Below are positions 1 through 9,588 of a DNA stretch of 64,000 bases, piece by piece. The stretch covers positions 44,310-108,309 of the forward strand of contig ONCV01000012.1 in NCBI GenBank assembly GCA_900316415.1, read 5' to 3'. Positions within the stretch are counted from its first letter, which is position 1, and each line of letters begins with the position of its first letter. Made by a program: the position numbers and the translations under genes. The notes beneath the pieces were generated by a model that searched no databases, had not been told where the DNA came from, and saw only the letters and a list, made by a program, of their open reading frames with translations. The DNA is from an uncultured Eubacteriales bacterium. Its GTDB lineage: Bacteria; Bacillota; Clostridia; Christensenellales; Aristaeellaceae.

Positions 1-918
1 TCCCTGTTCGAGGACAACGCTGAGTTCGGCTTCGGCATGAACCTGGCGACCCAGCAGCGCCGTGCCAAGCTGGCGGAAGTGATCCGGGAGGTCACGGAAA
101 TCGGCAAGGACGAAGCGATCGTTGCGGCCGCGAAGGAATGGCTGGAGAACATGAACAACGCCGAAGGTTCCCGCAAGGCCGGCGACAAGCTGGTTGCCCT
201 GCTGGAAGCCAAGGAGAATCATGAAGGCTGCGAGCGCCGGAAGTACATCCTGGAGAACAAGGACCTGCTGACCAAGAAGAGCATCTGGATCTTCGGCGGC
301 GACGGCTGGGCCTATGACATCGGATACGGCGGAGTGGACCACGTGCTGGCCCAGAATCAGGATGTCAACATCCTGGTGCTGGATACCGAAGTGTACTCCA
401 ACACCGGCGGCCAGGCCTCCAAGGCGACGCCCACCGGTTCCGTGGCCAAGTTCGCCGCGGCCGGCAAGCGCACCAAGAAGAAGGATCTGGGCATGATGGC
501 CATGAGCTATGGCTATGTGTACGTGGCGCAGGTGGCCATGAGCAATCCCGCTCAGGTGCTGAAGGCCATGATCGAAGCCGAAGCCTATGACGGCCCGTCC
601 CTGATCATCGCCTACGCGCCCTGCATCAACCACGGCCTGCGGGCCAAGGGCGGCATGGGCAAGAGCCAGGCCGAAATCAAGAAGGCTGTGGAGTGCGGCT
701 ATTGGCAGCTGTATCGCTACAACCCGACGCTGGAGCACCCGATGACCGTCGACAGCAAGGATCCCAGCGGCGATTATCAGGAATTCCTGAAGGGCGAAGT
801 GCGGTACACCTCTCTGGCCCAGCAGTTCCCGGATGCTGCCGCGAAGCTGTTCGTGCAGCAGGAGGAAGATGCGAAGGTCCGTCTGGAGAGCTACAAGAAG
901 CTGGCGGCCCAGGAATAA
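1..918 (+). CDS. nifJ: Pyruvate:ferredoxin (flavodoxin) oxidoreductase, C-terminal part
   Basis: The gene enters from the left edge in frame 1; the window holds the last 305 residues of an enzyme that is normally near 1170-1200 residues. It oxidises pyruvate to acetyl-CoA and CO2 in the cytoplasm and passes electrons to ferredoxin, a core step of fermentation in strict anaerobes. The thiamine-pyrophosphate-binding domain is visible: IFGGDGWAYDIG near residue 95, then LDTEVYSNTGGQASKATP, with the Mg-binding GDGWA and the N-T-G-G turn. The closing SLIIAYAPCINHG segment, with its conserved cysteine for the last domain, is also present. An intrinsic terminator follows 23 bp after the stop. The only uncertainty is the missing upstream portion. 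Confidence 0.96.
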   Translation, partial: SLFEDNAEFGFGMNLATQQRRAKLAEVIREVTEIGKDEAIVAAAKEWLENMNNAEGSRKAGDKLVALLEAKENHEGCERRKYILENKDLLTKKSIWIFGGDGWAYDIGYGGVDHVLAQNQDVNILVLDTEVYSNTGGQASKATPTGSVAKFAAAGKRTKKKDLGMMAMSYGYVYVAQVAMSNPAQVLKAMIEAEAYDGPSLIIAYAPCINHGLRAKGGMGKSQAEIKKAVECGYWQLYRYNPTLEHPMTVDSKDPSGDYQEFLKGEVRYTSLAQQFPDAAAKLFVQQEEDAKVRLESYKKLAAQE

Positions 919-941
919 TCCCTTCGAAACCATACCATCAC

Positions 942-970
942 GGCGCAGCCCGAAAGGGCTGCGCCATTTT
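942..970 (+). terminator. Intrinsic terminator of the PFOR gene
   Basis: A perfect 10-bp GC-rich stem (942-951 with 956-965) closes a GAAA tetraloop and is followed by ATTTTC. It separates the PFOR gene from the fucosidase gene. Confidence 0.85.
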
Positions 971-1041
971 CGAAACATGCCGGAGCGGCCGCGCGGAATC
1001 AGCGCGGCCGCCCCTCCGGCCCGAAAGGAGAACCGAACGCG

Positions 1042-2496
1042 ATGAAGCAATTTGAGCCGACCTTCGAATCCCTCCGCACCTACACCGCGCCGGACTGGTT
1101 CCGGGACGCGAAATTCGGCATCTGGAGCCACTGGGGCCCCCAGAGCGTGCCCATGTTCGGCGACTGGTATGCCCGGAACATGTATATTGAAGGAACCCCT
1201 CAGTACGAATACCATCTGCGGCATTACGGGCATCCCTCCAAATTTGGCTACAAGGATATCTGCGCGCTGTGGAAGGCAGAGAAATTTGACCCGGAAGCCC
1301 TGGCAGAACGGTACTACCGGGCGGGCGCCCGCTATCTGATGACCCAGGCCACCCATCACGATCATTTCTTCAATTACGGCTCCCGGATCAACCGGATGAA
1401 CAGCGTGAACGTGGGACCGAAGAAGGACATCCTGGCCCTGTGGAAGGCGGCGGCGGACCGGCTGGGCATGCCCTTCGGCATGAGTGAGCATCTGGGCGCC
1501 TCCTTCTCCTGGTGGCGCGTCAACAAGGGCTGCGATCACTCCGGCCCCTATGCCGGCGTGCCCTATGACGGAAACGATCCCGCCTGGCAGGACTTCTACC
1601 ACGCGAACCAGGAGCATGGAACGGAGAACCCGGGGGACTGCTCGCCCTGGTATACGCCGAATCCCGCCTTCCGGGATTACTGGCTCCGCTGCGTCAGCGA
1701 AATGATTGACCGGTTCCAGCCGGATCTCCTGTACACGGACGGCGTTCTGCCCTTTGGGGAACACTGGATGGGGACCCAGGGGACGCCGGATCCCGCGGCC
1801 TACCGGCACGGGCTGGAAGCGGTGGCCCGGCTGTACAACACCTCCGTGGAGAAGCACGGGAGCAATCAGGCGGTCTATCTGCAGAAGGACCGGCGCCCGG
1901 AAATTTATCAGGTGGGCGTGCTGGACATCGAAAAGAGCCAGCTTCCCGGCATCATGCCGGAGCCCTGGCATACGGACACCTGCATCGGCAACTGGTTCTA
2001 CGATGTCCGCAACCCCTACAAGCAGCCGGAGCAGATCATCGAGATGCTGGTGGATATCATCTCCAAGAACGGCGTCATGCTGCTGAACATTCTGCAGCGG
2101 CCGGACGGCACCATTGACGAGGAAGCGGAGTTTATTCTGGACCGGATCGGCGAATGGTTCCGCATCAATGGGGAAGCGGTCTACGGCACCCGGCCGTGGC
2201 GCGTTTTCAGCGAAGGGGAAACCCGGGTGAAGATCGACGGCTTCACGGAAGAAAAGACCGAATGGGGCCGGGGAGATTACCGCTTCGTGCAGAAGGGACA
2301 CTTCGTCTATGCCTTCCTGATGGGGGCGAAGGGCGGAGAGACCGCGGTCATTCGCAGCTTCGGCGATCAGGACGTCCATTCCGTGGAACTGCTGGGCGCC
2401 GGCCCCCTGGAATTCCGCCGGGAGATGGGCCTTCTGCTGGTCCGCCTGCCGGAACGCCTGCCCTCCCGGTGCGCGAATACGCTGAAGATCGGATAA
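1042..2496 (+). CDS. Alpha-L-fucosidase, glycoside hydrolase family 29
   Basis: Hydrolyses terminal alpha-L-fucose from glycans. The 484-residue protein begins with the GH29 signature FRDAKFGIWSHWGPQSVP (residues about 20-37), followed by GARYLMTQATHHDHF and the motif PDLLYTDG, where Asp233 is the expected catalytic nucleophile. A C-terminal beta-sandwich-like stretch follows from about residue 390. No signal peptide is seen, so a cytoplasmic enzyme acting on imported fuco-oligosaccharides is inferred. The start is ATG with AAAGGAG about 11 bp upstream. The gene stands alone between the PFOR terminator and the promoter of the next operon. The family is clear; exact linkage preference is not readable from sequence. 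Confidence 0.88.
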   Translation: MKQFEPTFESLRTYTAPDWFRDAKFGIWSHWGPQSVPMFGDWYARNMYIEGTPQYEYHLRHYGHPSKFGYKDICALWKAEKFDPEALAERYYRAGARYLMTQATHHDHFFNYGSRINRMNSVNVGPKKDILALWKAAADRLGMPFGMSEHLGASFSWWRVNKGCDHSGPYAGVPYDGNDPAWQDFYHANQEHGTENPGDCSPWYTPNPAFRDYWLRCVSEMIDRFQPDLLYTDGVLPFGEHWMGTQGTPDPAAYRHGLEAVARLYNTSVEKHGSNQAVYLQKDRRPEIYQVGVLDIEKSQLPGIMPEPWHTDTCIGNWFYDVRNPYKQPEQIIEMLVDIISKNGVMLLNILQRPDGTIDEEAEFILDRIGEWFRINGEAVYGTRPWRVFSEGETRVKIDGFTEEKTEWGRGDYRFVQKGHFVYAFLMGAKGGETAVIRSFGDQDVHSVELLGAGPLEFRREMGLLLVRLPERLPSRCANTLKIG

Positions 2497-2597
2497 GGCC
2501 TGTCCGGACCCCGGAACGCCGACGCGGGCGGGGCCGGAGGCGCTCCGCCGCCGGATCCGGAAACGCATTCCGGGAACCGGAATACGGCATGAACCGC

Positions 2598-2626
2598 TTG
2601 ACTTTCGGGGAATGAATCCGTATACT
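2598..2626 (+). promoter_or_regulatory. Sigma-A type promoter of the ferric-type ABC operon
   Basis: TTGACT (2598-2603) and TATACT (2621-2626) are separated by exactly 17 bp and lie about 50 bp before the binding-protein start codon. One mismatch in each hexamer. Confidence 0.8.
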
Positions 2627-2679
2627 GAAAACAGCAAAAAGGGCGGGGAGAACCGTCCCGAAAAAAAGGAGAGTTGAAT

Positions 2680-3867
2680 ATGAAACACATGCTGTCCGTT
2701 GCCCTGTCACTGCTGTTGGTGATGGCGATGGCTGTTTCCGCGTCCGCCGGGAGCGTACAGGACGCGCTGGAAGCCGCCTCCGCCATGACGAATGAGGAAC
2801 TGTATGAGAAGGCGAAGGAGGAAATGGCCTCCGGCGCCGTGCTGAACTTCTATTCCACCACCTCCTTTGCGGAGAAGGCCGCGGCCAACTTCATGGCGGC
2901 TTATCCGGAGCTGGACGGCAAGGTGGTCTACGCGGAAATCGACGACGGCGAAACCTACACCAAGCTGACCAATCAGATCGGTTCCGGCGTGAAGGATTCC
3001 CCGGACATGGCCCTGGTGCAGAACGGCCCGGACCTGAAGGTGAACCTGCTGGACGATGAGCTGAGCTTCAACTATTTCCCCGCCGCCCTGAAGGACGTCG
3101 TGCCGGAAGCGTATCAGAATCCGACCGTGGTCACCTTCATCAACTCCCTGATGATCTACAACAACAAGGAAGGCGCCGTGGACGTGAAGAACGTCTGGCA
3201 GCTGGTGGAGCCCGAATGGCAGGGGAAGGTCTTCTTCAAGGATCCCACGAACGAAACCGTGAACCTGAACTTCCTGATCATGCTGACCAGCCCGGAATGG
3301 ACGGAGAAGATGACGAAGGCCTATGAGGCCTATTACGGCCGGGCCTGGGAATCCGCGGAGTTCGCCTCCGCCTCCTATCAGTGGATCGACGGCTTCCTGA
3401 AGAACGTAAACTACACCTTCACCTCCGCCTCCAAGATCGCCACCGGCATCGCCTCCGGCGCAGCCGGCAACATGGGCATCTTCGTCTTCTCCAAGCTGCG
3501 CAAGGTGGCGGACGAGGACCGGCCGAACCTGAGCATCCTGCAGTTTGAAAACGATGTGGACTGCTTCTCCGGCTTCATGTACAACGTGTATGCCACGGTC
3601 TGCTCGGACACGGACTGCCCCTATACCTGCGCGCTGTTCATCAACTGGCTGCTGAGCGCGGAGGGCTTTGCCGGGGAGAAGAGCTGGAATTCCAGCCAGG
3701 GCTATTACAGCCCCAACACCACCATTGAGAAGCCCGCGGATCTGGAGGATCAGTCCTATCCCTACTGGAGCGACAAGCTGGTCTTCGAGGACCTGAACTA
3801 CATTGACGGCCTGGGCGAAACCTATAACGAGATTTACCGGTTCATCAATGTCCGCGTCAGCAAGTAA
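2680..3867 (+). CDS. ABC transporter substrate-binding protein, ferric iron/polyamine type
   Basis: Extracytoplasmic solute receptor of 395 residues for the permease and ATPase encoded next. The N terminus is a clear signal peptide (MKHMLSVALSLLLVMAMAVS, cleavage near ASA-GS). The body fits the type 2 periplasmic-binding fold of the iron/spermidine/thiamine group: SGAVLNFYSTTSF, then SPDMALVQNG, and the late YSPNTTIEKP region. The start chosen is ATG 2680 because AAAGGAG (2666-2671) is well spaced to it; an in-frame TTG six bases earlier sits too close to that site. The ligand is unknown; the fused permease and the ATPase favour a ferric-type importer. A terminator lies between this gene and the permease, which would make the receptor the most abundant component. 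Confidence 0.85.
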   Translation: MKHMLSVALSLLLVMAMAVSASAGSVQDALEAASAMTNEELYEKAKEEMASGAVLNFYSTTSFAEKAAANFMAAYPELDGKVVYAEIDDGETYTKLTNQIGSGVKDSPDMALVQNGPDLKVNLLDDELSFNYFPAALKDVVPEAYQNPTVVTFINSLMIYNNKEGAVDVKNVWQLVEPEWQGKVFFKDPTNETVNLNFLIMLTSPEWTEKMTKAYEAYYGRAWESAEFASASYQWIDGFLKNVNYTFTSASKIATGIASGAAGNMGIFVFSKLRKVADEDRPNLSILQFENDVDCFSGFMYNVYATVCSDTDCPYTCALFINWLLSAEGFAGEKSWNSSQGYYSPNTTIEKPADLEDQSYPYWSDKLVFEDLNYIDGLGETYNEIYRFINVRVSK

Positions 3868-3877
3868 GCTGCCGGCC

Positions 3878-3908
3878 GGGGCAGAGGGCCTTCCTCTGCC
3901 CCTTTTTT
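3878..3908 (+). terminator. Intercistronic terminator after the binding-protein gene
   Basis: A 10-bp stem (3878-3887 with 3893-3902) is followed by TTTTTT. It lies between the binding-protein and permease genes of one operon, so it probably acts as a partial terminator setting expression ratios. Confidence 0.75.
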
Positions 3909-3936
3909 ATGAGCGAGGAGAAAAGAGGCGATTGCG

Positions 3937-5760
3937 GTGTCCACCCTTCAGCCCAGCCTGCAAAGAGAGCCCCTGCGGTACCGCGTCCGGGCTTTCCTTG
4001 CCAAGCCGGCGAATCTGATCCTGCTGTTCTTCCTGACCGCGCTGATCGTGCTGTCCCTGATGCCCATGGTGACCATGCTGACCAATATGTTCACTGTCCA
4101 CGCGGGCACCGAGAAGAAGATGCTCCGCCTGAAGGTCGGCAGTTGGACCATGAGCCATTTCCAGATGCTGTTTGCGGATCCGGAATGGAGCCGCGCGAAT
4201 TTCTGGACGCCGCTGCTGAACTCCCTGATCGTGGCGGCGGGATCCGGGCTGCTGGGCATCCTGATCGGCGGAACCGTGGCCTGGTTCATCACCCGTTCTG
4301 ATCTGAAATGCAAGAAGTTCATTTCCGCGGTCTTCGTGTTTCCGTACATGATGCCGGCCTGGACGCTGGCCCTGTTCTGGATCAATATGTTCCAGAACAG
4401 CCGGGTCGGGGGCGGCGTGGTCGGGCTCGTGGAATCCCTTTTCGGCGTCTGCATGCCGGAATGGTTCGTGTTCGGCCTGTTCCCCATGATTGTGGTCATC
4501 GGCCTGCATTATTCGCCCTTCGCCTATCTGCTGATCGGCGGCATCCTGAAGAATATGGACGCGACGCTGGAGGAGAGCGCCACGATCCTGAAGGCCCGGA
4601 GAATGACCATCATTCGCCGGATCACGGTGCCCATTGTGATGCCCGCGATTCTGTCCACCTTCCTGCTGATCTTTTCCTCCGGCTTTGCCAGCTACACGGT
4701 GCCCGTGTTCCTGGGCTCCGCGACCCGGACCTTCACCCTTTCCACGAAGATGCGGGCGCTGATTCAGGCGGGATATGAGGGCCAGGGCTATATCATGGCC
4801 TTCCTCTCCATCCTGCTGGGAACCCTGATCCTGGGCATCAACCAGCATTTCACCGGAAAGCGGAAATCCTTCACCACGGTGACGGGAAAGAGCGGCCAGG
4901 TTTCGCTGGTGAAGCTGAAGAAGGCCAACGGCTTCATTTCCGCGCTGCTGATCGTGCTCACCCTGTTCTTTGCCATCATGCCGCTGGTGTCCTTTGCCCT
5001 GGAGAGCGTCATCATCCAGCCCGGAAACTATTCGCTGAGCAACATGACCCTGAATTTCTGGATCGGCACGGAGGACTCCGCCTTTGAGACCGGAATGCCG
5101 GCCGGAATCCTGGTGAACGGAACCATGTGGTGGGGGCTGATCCGCCAGGTGGGGCTGGCGGTCGCGGTCGCCCTGGTGGTCGGCACCTGCGGCATGCTGA
5201 TCGGATATGCCTGCGTTCGCCGGCGGGGAACCTGGCTGTCCCGGGCGGTCGAGAATCTGGCCTTCTTCCCGTATCTGATGCCCGCCATGGCCTTCGGAAC
5301 GATCTATCTGGCGGTGGCCACGAGCGCTTCCTTCAAGTGGCTGTATGGCTCCTTCTTCCTGCTGGGGCTGGTCGCCGCGGTCAAATTCCTGCCCTTCGCC
5401 TCCCGCTCCGGCGTCAATTCCATGATGCAGATCGCGCCGGAGATTGAGGAAGCCGCCACGATTTTCGGCGTTCCGTGGGTTACCCGCATGCGCAGGATCC
5501 TCTTCCCGATTCAGAAGAGCGCCATCATTTCGGGATACCTGCTTCCGGTGATCAACGTCATGCGCGAGGTGGCCCTCTTCACGCTGCTGGTGCCCTATCC
5601 CCGGTATCTTCTGACCACCATGCTGTTCTCCTTCAATGAGACGGGATATGCCCAGTACGGCAGCGCGGTGACGCTGCTGATCATCGTGATTATCATTTCC
5701 ATCAACTCACTGGTCAATAAGCTGACGGGCGCGTCATTCGACAAGGGAATCGGAGGATAA
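3937..5760 (+). CDS. Fused two-domain ABC transporter permease, ferric iron type
   Basis: Integral membrane channel subunit of 607 residues in which two BPD-transporter inner-membrane domains are fused head to tail, as in FbpB-like permeases. Each half has about six hydrophobic segments and one ATPase-contacting EAA loop: EESATILKARRMTIIRRITVP in the first half (about residues 210-230) and EIEEAATIFGVPWVTRMRRI in the second (about 495-515). The start is GTG 3937, preceded by an AAAGAGGCG ribosome site; no better ATG exists nearby. It is six bases upstream of the ATPase gene and certainly co-transcribed with it. Substrate identity is inferred only from family resemblance. Confidence 0.88.
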   Translation: MSTLQPSLQREPLRYRVRAFLAKPANLILLFFLTALIVLSLMPMVTMLTNMFTVHAGTEKKMLRLKVGSWTMSHFQMLFADPEWSRANFWTPLLNSLIVAAGSGLLGILIGGTVAWFITRSDLKCKKFISAVFVFPYMMPAWTLALFWINMFQNSRVGGGVVGLVESLFGVCMPEWFVFGLFPMIVVIGLHYSPFAYLLIGGILKNMDATLEESATILKARRMTIIRRITVPIVMPAILSTFLLIFSSGFASYTVPVFLGSATRTFTLSTKMRALIQAGYEGQGYIMAFLSILLGTLILGINQHFTGKRKSFTTVTGKSGQVSLVKLKKANGFISALLIVLTLFFAIMPLVSFALESVIIQPGNYSLSNMTLNFWIGTEDSAFETGMPAGILVNGTMWWGLIRQVGLAVAVALVVGTCGMLIGYACVRRRGTWLSRAVENLAFFPYLMPAMAFGTIYLAVATSASFKWLYGSFFLLGLVAAVKFLPFASRSGVNSMMQIAPEIEEAATIFGVPWVTRMRRILFPIQKSAIISGYLLPVINVMREVALFTLLVPYPRYLLTTMLFSFNETGYAQYGSAVTLLIIVIIISINSLVNKLTGASFDKGIGG

Positions 5761-5765
5761 GGATC

Positions 5766-6884
5766 ATGCCGCAGATTATTCTGGAACATATCAGCAAGCG
5801 CTTTGAAAAATTCACCGCGGTGGAGGATCTGAATCTGGAGATCAGCGACCGGGGCTTTGTGACCCTGCTGGGTCCCTCCGGCTGCGGAAAAACCACCACG
5901 CTTCGGATGATCGCGGGCCTGGAAACGCCGACCTCGGGAAGAATCCTGATCGACGGGACGCCGGTCTATGATTCGGACAGGGGCATCAATCTGCCCCCCA
6001 ACCGGCGGGATATCGGGTTCCTGTTTCAGAACTACGCGCTCTGGCCCCATATGACCGTGGAGCAGAACATTTCCTTCGGGCTGGAAATGCTGAAATGGGA
6101 CCGGACCCGGATCCGCGCCCGGGTACAGGAAATGCTGGAGCTGCTGAAGATAGAGCAGTTCGGAAAGCGCTATCCCTCGGAGCTCAGCGGCGGCCAGCAG
6201 CAGCGGGTGGCCATCGCCCGGACCCTGGCGCCGAGCCCCCGGGTGCTGTTCATGGACGAGCCCCTGAGCAATCTGGACGCCAAACTGCGCGGGGAGATGC
6301 GCACGGAGCTGAAGCGCCTGCACAGCGAGACGAATTCCACCTTTGTGTACGTGACCCATGATCAGCTGGAGGCGATGACCCTCTCCACGAAGGTCTGCCT
6401 GATGGAAACCGGCGTCCTGCAGCAGTACGCCCCGCCGCTGGAAATCTACAACCGGCCGGCGAACCAGTTCGTGGCCTCCTTTGTGGGGAATCCCACGATG
6501 AACTTCATCCCGGCCTGGGCCGAGCAGAAGGATCCGAAGACCCTGCAGGTCCGGATGCTGGATACCGCGGTGACCTTCGAGGCGGACGCGCCGTTTACGC
6601 TTCCGGAGCAGGAGATCATCGCCGGCATCCGGCCCGAGTTCCTGCCCATCCGGGAGGGCGGGGCGCTGAAGGCCTCCATTTATTCCACCCTGCCGGCCGG
6701 CATGGAAACCACCGTGAAGGCCCACTGCCGGGGAACCCTGCTGACCAGCGTCGTTTTCGGATCCGTGGACTACGCCGTGGATGAGGAGGTCTTCCTGGAT
6801 ATCACCGGAAACAGCATCGTGCTCTTCGGCGGGACGGATCACCGGACCTTCGCCTCCGGCCGCATGCGCTTCGGGGAGAAATGA
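5766..6884 (+). CDS. ABC transporter ATP-binding protein, FbpC/PotA type
   Basis: Energises the importer. The 372-residue protein has Walker [10 protein letters not shown] (about residues 36-44), Q-loop [11 protein letters not shown], signature LSGGQQQR, Walker [13 protein letters not shown] and the switch histidine in VTHDQ. A C-terminal region of about 130 residues matches the TOBE-type regulatory extension of the ferric and polyamine ATPases. The start ATG follows the permease stop by five bases with GGAGGATAAGG as ribosome site. The stop codon is close to or overlaps the next gene, so the operon continues. Confidence 0.92.
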   Translation: MPQIILEHISKRFEKFTAVEDLNLEISDRGFVTLLGPSGCGKTTTLRMIAGLETPTSGRILIDGTPVYDSDRGINLPPNRRDIGFLFQNYALWPHMTVEQNISFGLEMLKWDRTRIRARVQEMLELLKIEQFGKRYPSELSGGQQQRVAIARTLAPSPRVLFMDEPLSNLDAKLRGEMRTELKRLHSETNSTFVYVTHDQLEAMTLSTKVCLMETGVLQQYAPPLEIYNRPANQFVASFVGNPTMNFIPAWAEQKDPKTLQVRMLDTAVTFEADAPFTLPEQEIIAGIRPEFLPIREGGALKASIYSTLPAGMETTVKAHCRGTLLTSVVFGSVDYAVDEEVFLDITGNSIVLFGGTDHRTFASGRMRFGEK

Positions 6885-6922
6885 AAAACGTCGGGAAATC
6901 ATCCGGGCGGGGAGGGAAAGGC

Positions 6923-7852
6923 ATGTTCAGCGGAGAGAATAAAGCGGGGGAGCCTTCCGTCCGGGCATGGTATCACCTTCCGGGTCTCTTCGAGTTCGGC
7001 GATCTGTATCGGGCTTTTCTTCCCCTGTACCGGGATCACCGGGAGTGCTTCTATTCCTGGTGCGGAATCGGTTCGATTTACGGCGCTCCGGCCGACTGCC
7101 TGTGGGGCGGGGGACGGGTCGGCTTCGGGGAGGAGAAGCCGGAAGCGGCGGCGGAGCTGATGCGGGAGTACGGGATTTCCGCGCGCCTGACCTTCAGCAA
7201 TTCCCTGCTGCGGGAGGAGCACCTGGATGATCCCCGGTGCAATGCCCTGTGCGCCCTGTTCGAGCACAGCGGGCCGGTCCGGAACGGGGTGATCATCAGC
7301 TCCGACCTGCTGCTGGAGCGGCTGCGGCAGCGGTACCCCGGGTTTTATTTCGTTTCCTCCACCACGAAGGTGCTGACGGAATTCGAGCAGCTTGCCGCGG
7401 AGCTTGACCGCCCGGAGTTTGCCTATGTGGTTCCGGATTTCCGACTGAACATGGCGCTGGACCGGCTGGGCACCCTGACCCCGGAGCAGAAGGCCCGGGT
7501 GGAGTTCCTGTGCAATGAATGCTGCTGGATCGACTGTCCGGAGCGGAAGGCGTGCTATGAAAATGTCAGCCGCCGGAACCTGGGCGAGGACTGCGCGGAA
7601 CACATCTGCGTTTCTCCCCGGGCCGAAAGGGGATACCGGTTTTCCGACGCGATGAAAAACCCGGCCTTCATCAGCATCGAGGATATCCGGAACCTGTATC
7701 TTCCGGCCGGCTTCTCCCAGTTCAAGATCGAGGGGCGGAGCCTGGGCAGCGCCGTGATCCTCGAGTTCCTGCTGTATTATATGACCCGGCCGGAGTATCA
7801 GCTGCAGGTGCGGGAGGAAATTTACCTGAGCAGTACGCTGGACCTGTTCTGA
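6923..7852 (+). CDS. Peptidase U32-like / Fe-S TIM-barrel protein of unknown role
   Basis: A 309-residue cytoplasmic protein. Two features recall the U32 peptidase and UbiU/UbiV group: a cluster of cysteines (CNECC...CPERKACYENVS, then CAEHIC) that could hold an iron-sulphur centre, and a late FKIEGRSLGSA motif like the F-K-I-E-G-R signature of that group. The start chosen is ATG 6923 because GGAGG lies eight bases upstream; an earlier ATG at 6881 overlaps the ATPase stop but its only purine-rich site is two bases away, and the intervening residues look non-coding. As last gene of the ferric-type transporter operon it may act on the imported compound or in Fe-S chemistry; that is inference. 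Confidence 0.6.
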   Translation: MFSGENKAGEPSVRAWYHLPGLFEFGDLYRAFLPLYRDHRECFYSWCGIGSIYGAPADCLWGGGRVGFGEEKPEAAAELMREYGISARLTFSNSLLREEHLDDPRCNALCALFEHSGPVRNGVIISSDLLLERLRQRYPGFYFVSSTTKVLTEFEQLAAELDRPEFAYVVPDFRLNMALDRLGTLTPEQKARVEFLCNECCWIDCPERKACYENVSRRNLGEDCAEHICVSPRAERGYRFSDAMKNPAFISIEDIRNLYLPAGFSQFKIEGRSLGSAVILEFLLYYMTRPEYQLQVREEIYLSSTLDLF

Positions 7853-7942
7853 TGGAGAACATCTTTCTCTGCCGGCAGGACATTTGGGGAGAAAGGGACG
7901 GATGGATTGACGGAACTGATCGACGAAAAGGAGAGGGAAGAC

Positions 7943-8443
7943 TTGAAGAAGAATGGATGGGGTACAATGGTGATCGCGCTGATTCTGGCGCTCTGCTGTA
8001 TCTGCGCCGCCTGCGCGGAAGTCATTCCGCCCCAGGAGCCGGGGCAGCAAATCGGCTACCAGGCCGTGGTGCTGTGCGAAACCCTGACGCTGCGGGAGAA
8101 GGCAAGCGCTTCCTCTAAAGCGATCCGGACCCTGCATTACGGAGACCTGCCGATCGTGATCGGAGCGGATCTGCCGTCCGGGGCGAAGACCCAGAACGGA
8201 TTTGTTTACTGCACCCTCGGCGAAACGGAGGACTCGCCCAGCGGCTGGCTTAACGAGGAATACCTCTTCATCAATCCGTCCTGGTATGTGACGAAGAAGC
8301 AGAAGGCGGTTTATGCCTGGAATGATGCGAAGGCTCCCAAGGTGGCCCTGCTGGAAAAGAACGAGCGGCTCCCCATCCTGAAGGAAGAGGATCTCTGGTA
8401 CCTCATCAGCCTGCGCGGCGCGGTTGGATGGATTCTCAAATAA
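7943..8443 (+). CDS. Secreted SH3-domain protein
   Basis: A 166-residue exported protein. The start is TTG 7943, which has AAGGAGAGG (7928-7935) correctly spaced and gives a good signal peptide (MKKNGWGTMVIALILALCCI, cleavage near ACA-EV). Two bacterial SH3-like repeats follow: one from about residue 38 (LTLREKASASSKAIRTLHYG) and one at the C terminus (KQKAVYAWNDAKAPKVALLEKNE). Such domains usually bind cell-wall peptide or glycan. A TTG at 7907 would add 12 hydrophilic residues before the signal and lacks a ribosome site. Function is otherwise unknown. Confidence 0.72.
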   Translation: MKKNGWGTMVIALILALCCICAACAEVIPPQEPGQQIGYQAVVLCETLTLREKASASSKAIRTLHYGDLPIVIGADLPSGAKTQNGFVYCTLGETEDSPSGWLNEEYLFINPSWYVTKKQKAVYAWNDAKAPKVALLEKNERLPILKEEDLWYLISLRGAVGWILK

Positions 8444-9588
8444 CCGGGAAAGCCAATCCGAAGCGGGGAGAAGGAGGAAACGCATCTGCGGATCTGAACT
8501 GTCCAGCGCTCTCGGATACAGAGTCATGGATATTACAGAAACTGAAAGAAGCGGGAAAAATGGAACGTTATTCTCTGCCGGATGCCCGTTTTGTCACCAT
8601 CGGGCGGCATGAAACCGGCGAAAAAGAACAGAACCTCTGGTGGAGCGGCTCGGGTGTACGGATGAAGCTCGCCTGCAAGCGGCTGGATGTGGAGGCAACC
8701 TCCACGGCCGCTGATCATGCACAGTGGCTGGGCGTAATGGTGGACGGCGCACCGATCACCCGCCTGCCCATGATCCAGGGCACGCATATCTATCCCCTGC
8801 TGGTCGGCCTGGATGATCATTGTTCCCACGAAATTACCATTCTGCGGGACACCCAGCCCAGCTATGACGAATCGAGCCCTGTGGTGCTGAACGCGGTCAT
8901 TACGGACGGGACGCCCGAGGCGCCGGACGCCCGCGCCCTGATGCTCGAATTCATCGGCGACAGCCTGACGGTGGGCGAGGGAACCATGGGACCCTATGGC
9001 GAGGAGCAGGAGTGGAGAATGCTGTTCATCTCTCACATGCCCGCGTTCCCCACGCTGGTGGCCGAAGAGCTGAAGGCGGATAAGCGTGTGATCGCTCTGG
9101 GCGGATGGGGAGCTGCCCGCAGCTGGGACAACCAGAAGGAAAGCCGCATCGGGCGGATTTACGGTCAGCTGTGCGACATTATCCCCGGCGGCCAGATAGC
9201 CGCGCCGGATGATGAATGTCCGGCCGACGCGGTGGTGATCAATTTGGGCACGAACGACAGCGCTGCCTTAGCCGGCCTCGAAGCAGATGAAGTAAACCCG
9301 GTACGGGCTGAACTGCGTACACGCGCTGCGGAACTGATGGAAGCCGTCCGTGCCAGGTATCCCCGGGCGGCCATTGTGTGGGCTTACGGCCTGTGCGGCC
9401 ACGCCGTGGAAGAAATCCTCCGGGGCGCGGTGGAGGATGTGCGGGCAAAAGGGGATCAGAATGTCCATTATCTCAGCCTCTCCGATGCCGCCACCCTCGG
9501 CGCCCGGATGCATCCCAGCCGCGAAGCGCACCGGCAAGCGGCCAGGGAGATCGCGGACGAGCTGAAGAAGCTGCTGCGCCTGGCATAA
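8428..9588 (+). CDS. SGNH/GDSL carbohydrate esterase, CE2-like
   Basis: Probably deacetylates xylan or related oligosaccharides. The first 150 residues resemble the jelly-roll domain of CE2 esterases (FVTIGRHETG, WWSGSGVRM). The SGNH hydrolase core then shows block I FIGDSLTVGEG, the block II glycine in GGWGAARSW, block III asparagine in VINLGTND, and block V aspartate/histidine region MHPSREAHRQ. The 386-residue length suits CE2. No signal peptide. The first ATG overlaps the previous stop by 16 bp and has no clear ribosome site; ATG 8560 (MERYSLPDARF) is an alternative start that fits the domain boundary and may be the true one. Confidence 0.78.
   Translation: MDSQITGKANPKRGEGGNASADLNCPALSDTESWILQKLKEAGKMERYSLPDARFVTIGRHETGEKEQNLWWSGSGVRMKLACKRLDVEATSTAADHAQWLGVMVDGAPITRLPMIQGTHIYPLLVGLDDHCSHEITILRDTQPSYDESSPVVLNAVITDGTPEAPDARALMLEFIGDSLTVGEGTMGPYGEEQEWRMLFISHMPAFPTLVAEELKADKRVIALGGWGAARSWDNQKESRIGRIYGQLCDIIPGGQIAAPDDECPADAVVINLGTNDSAALAGLEADEVNPVRAELRTRAAELMEAVRARYPRAAIVWAYGLCGHAVEEILRGAVEDVRAKGDQNVHYLSLSDAATLGARMHPSREAHRQAAREIADELKKLLRLA

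Noticed and set aside
7852..8118. An 88-codon frame overlapping the SH3 protein gene
   Set aside because: It is in another frame of a gene with a signal peptide and SH3 motifs; its own product has no feature.
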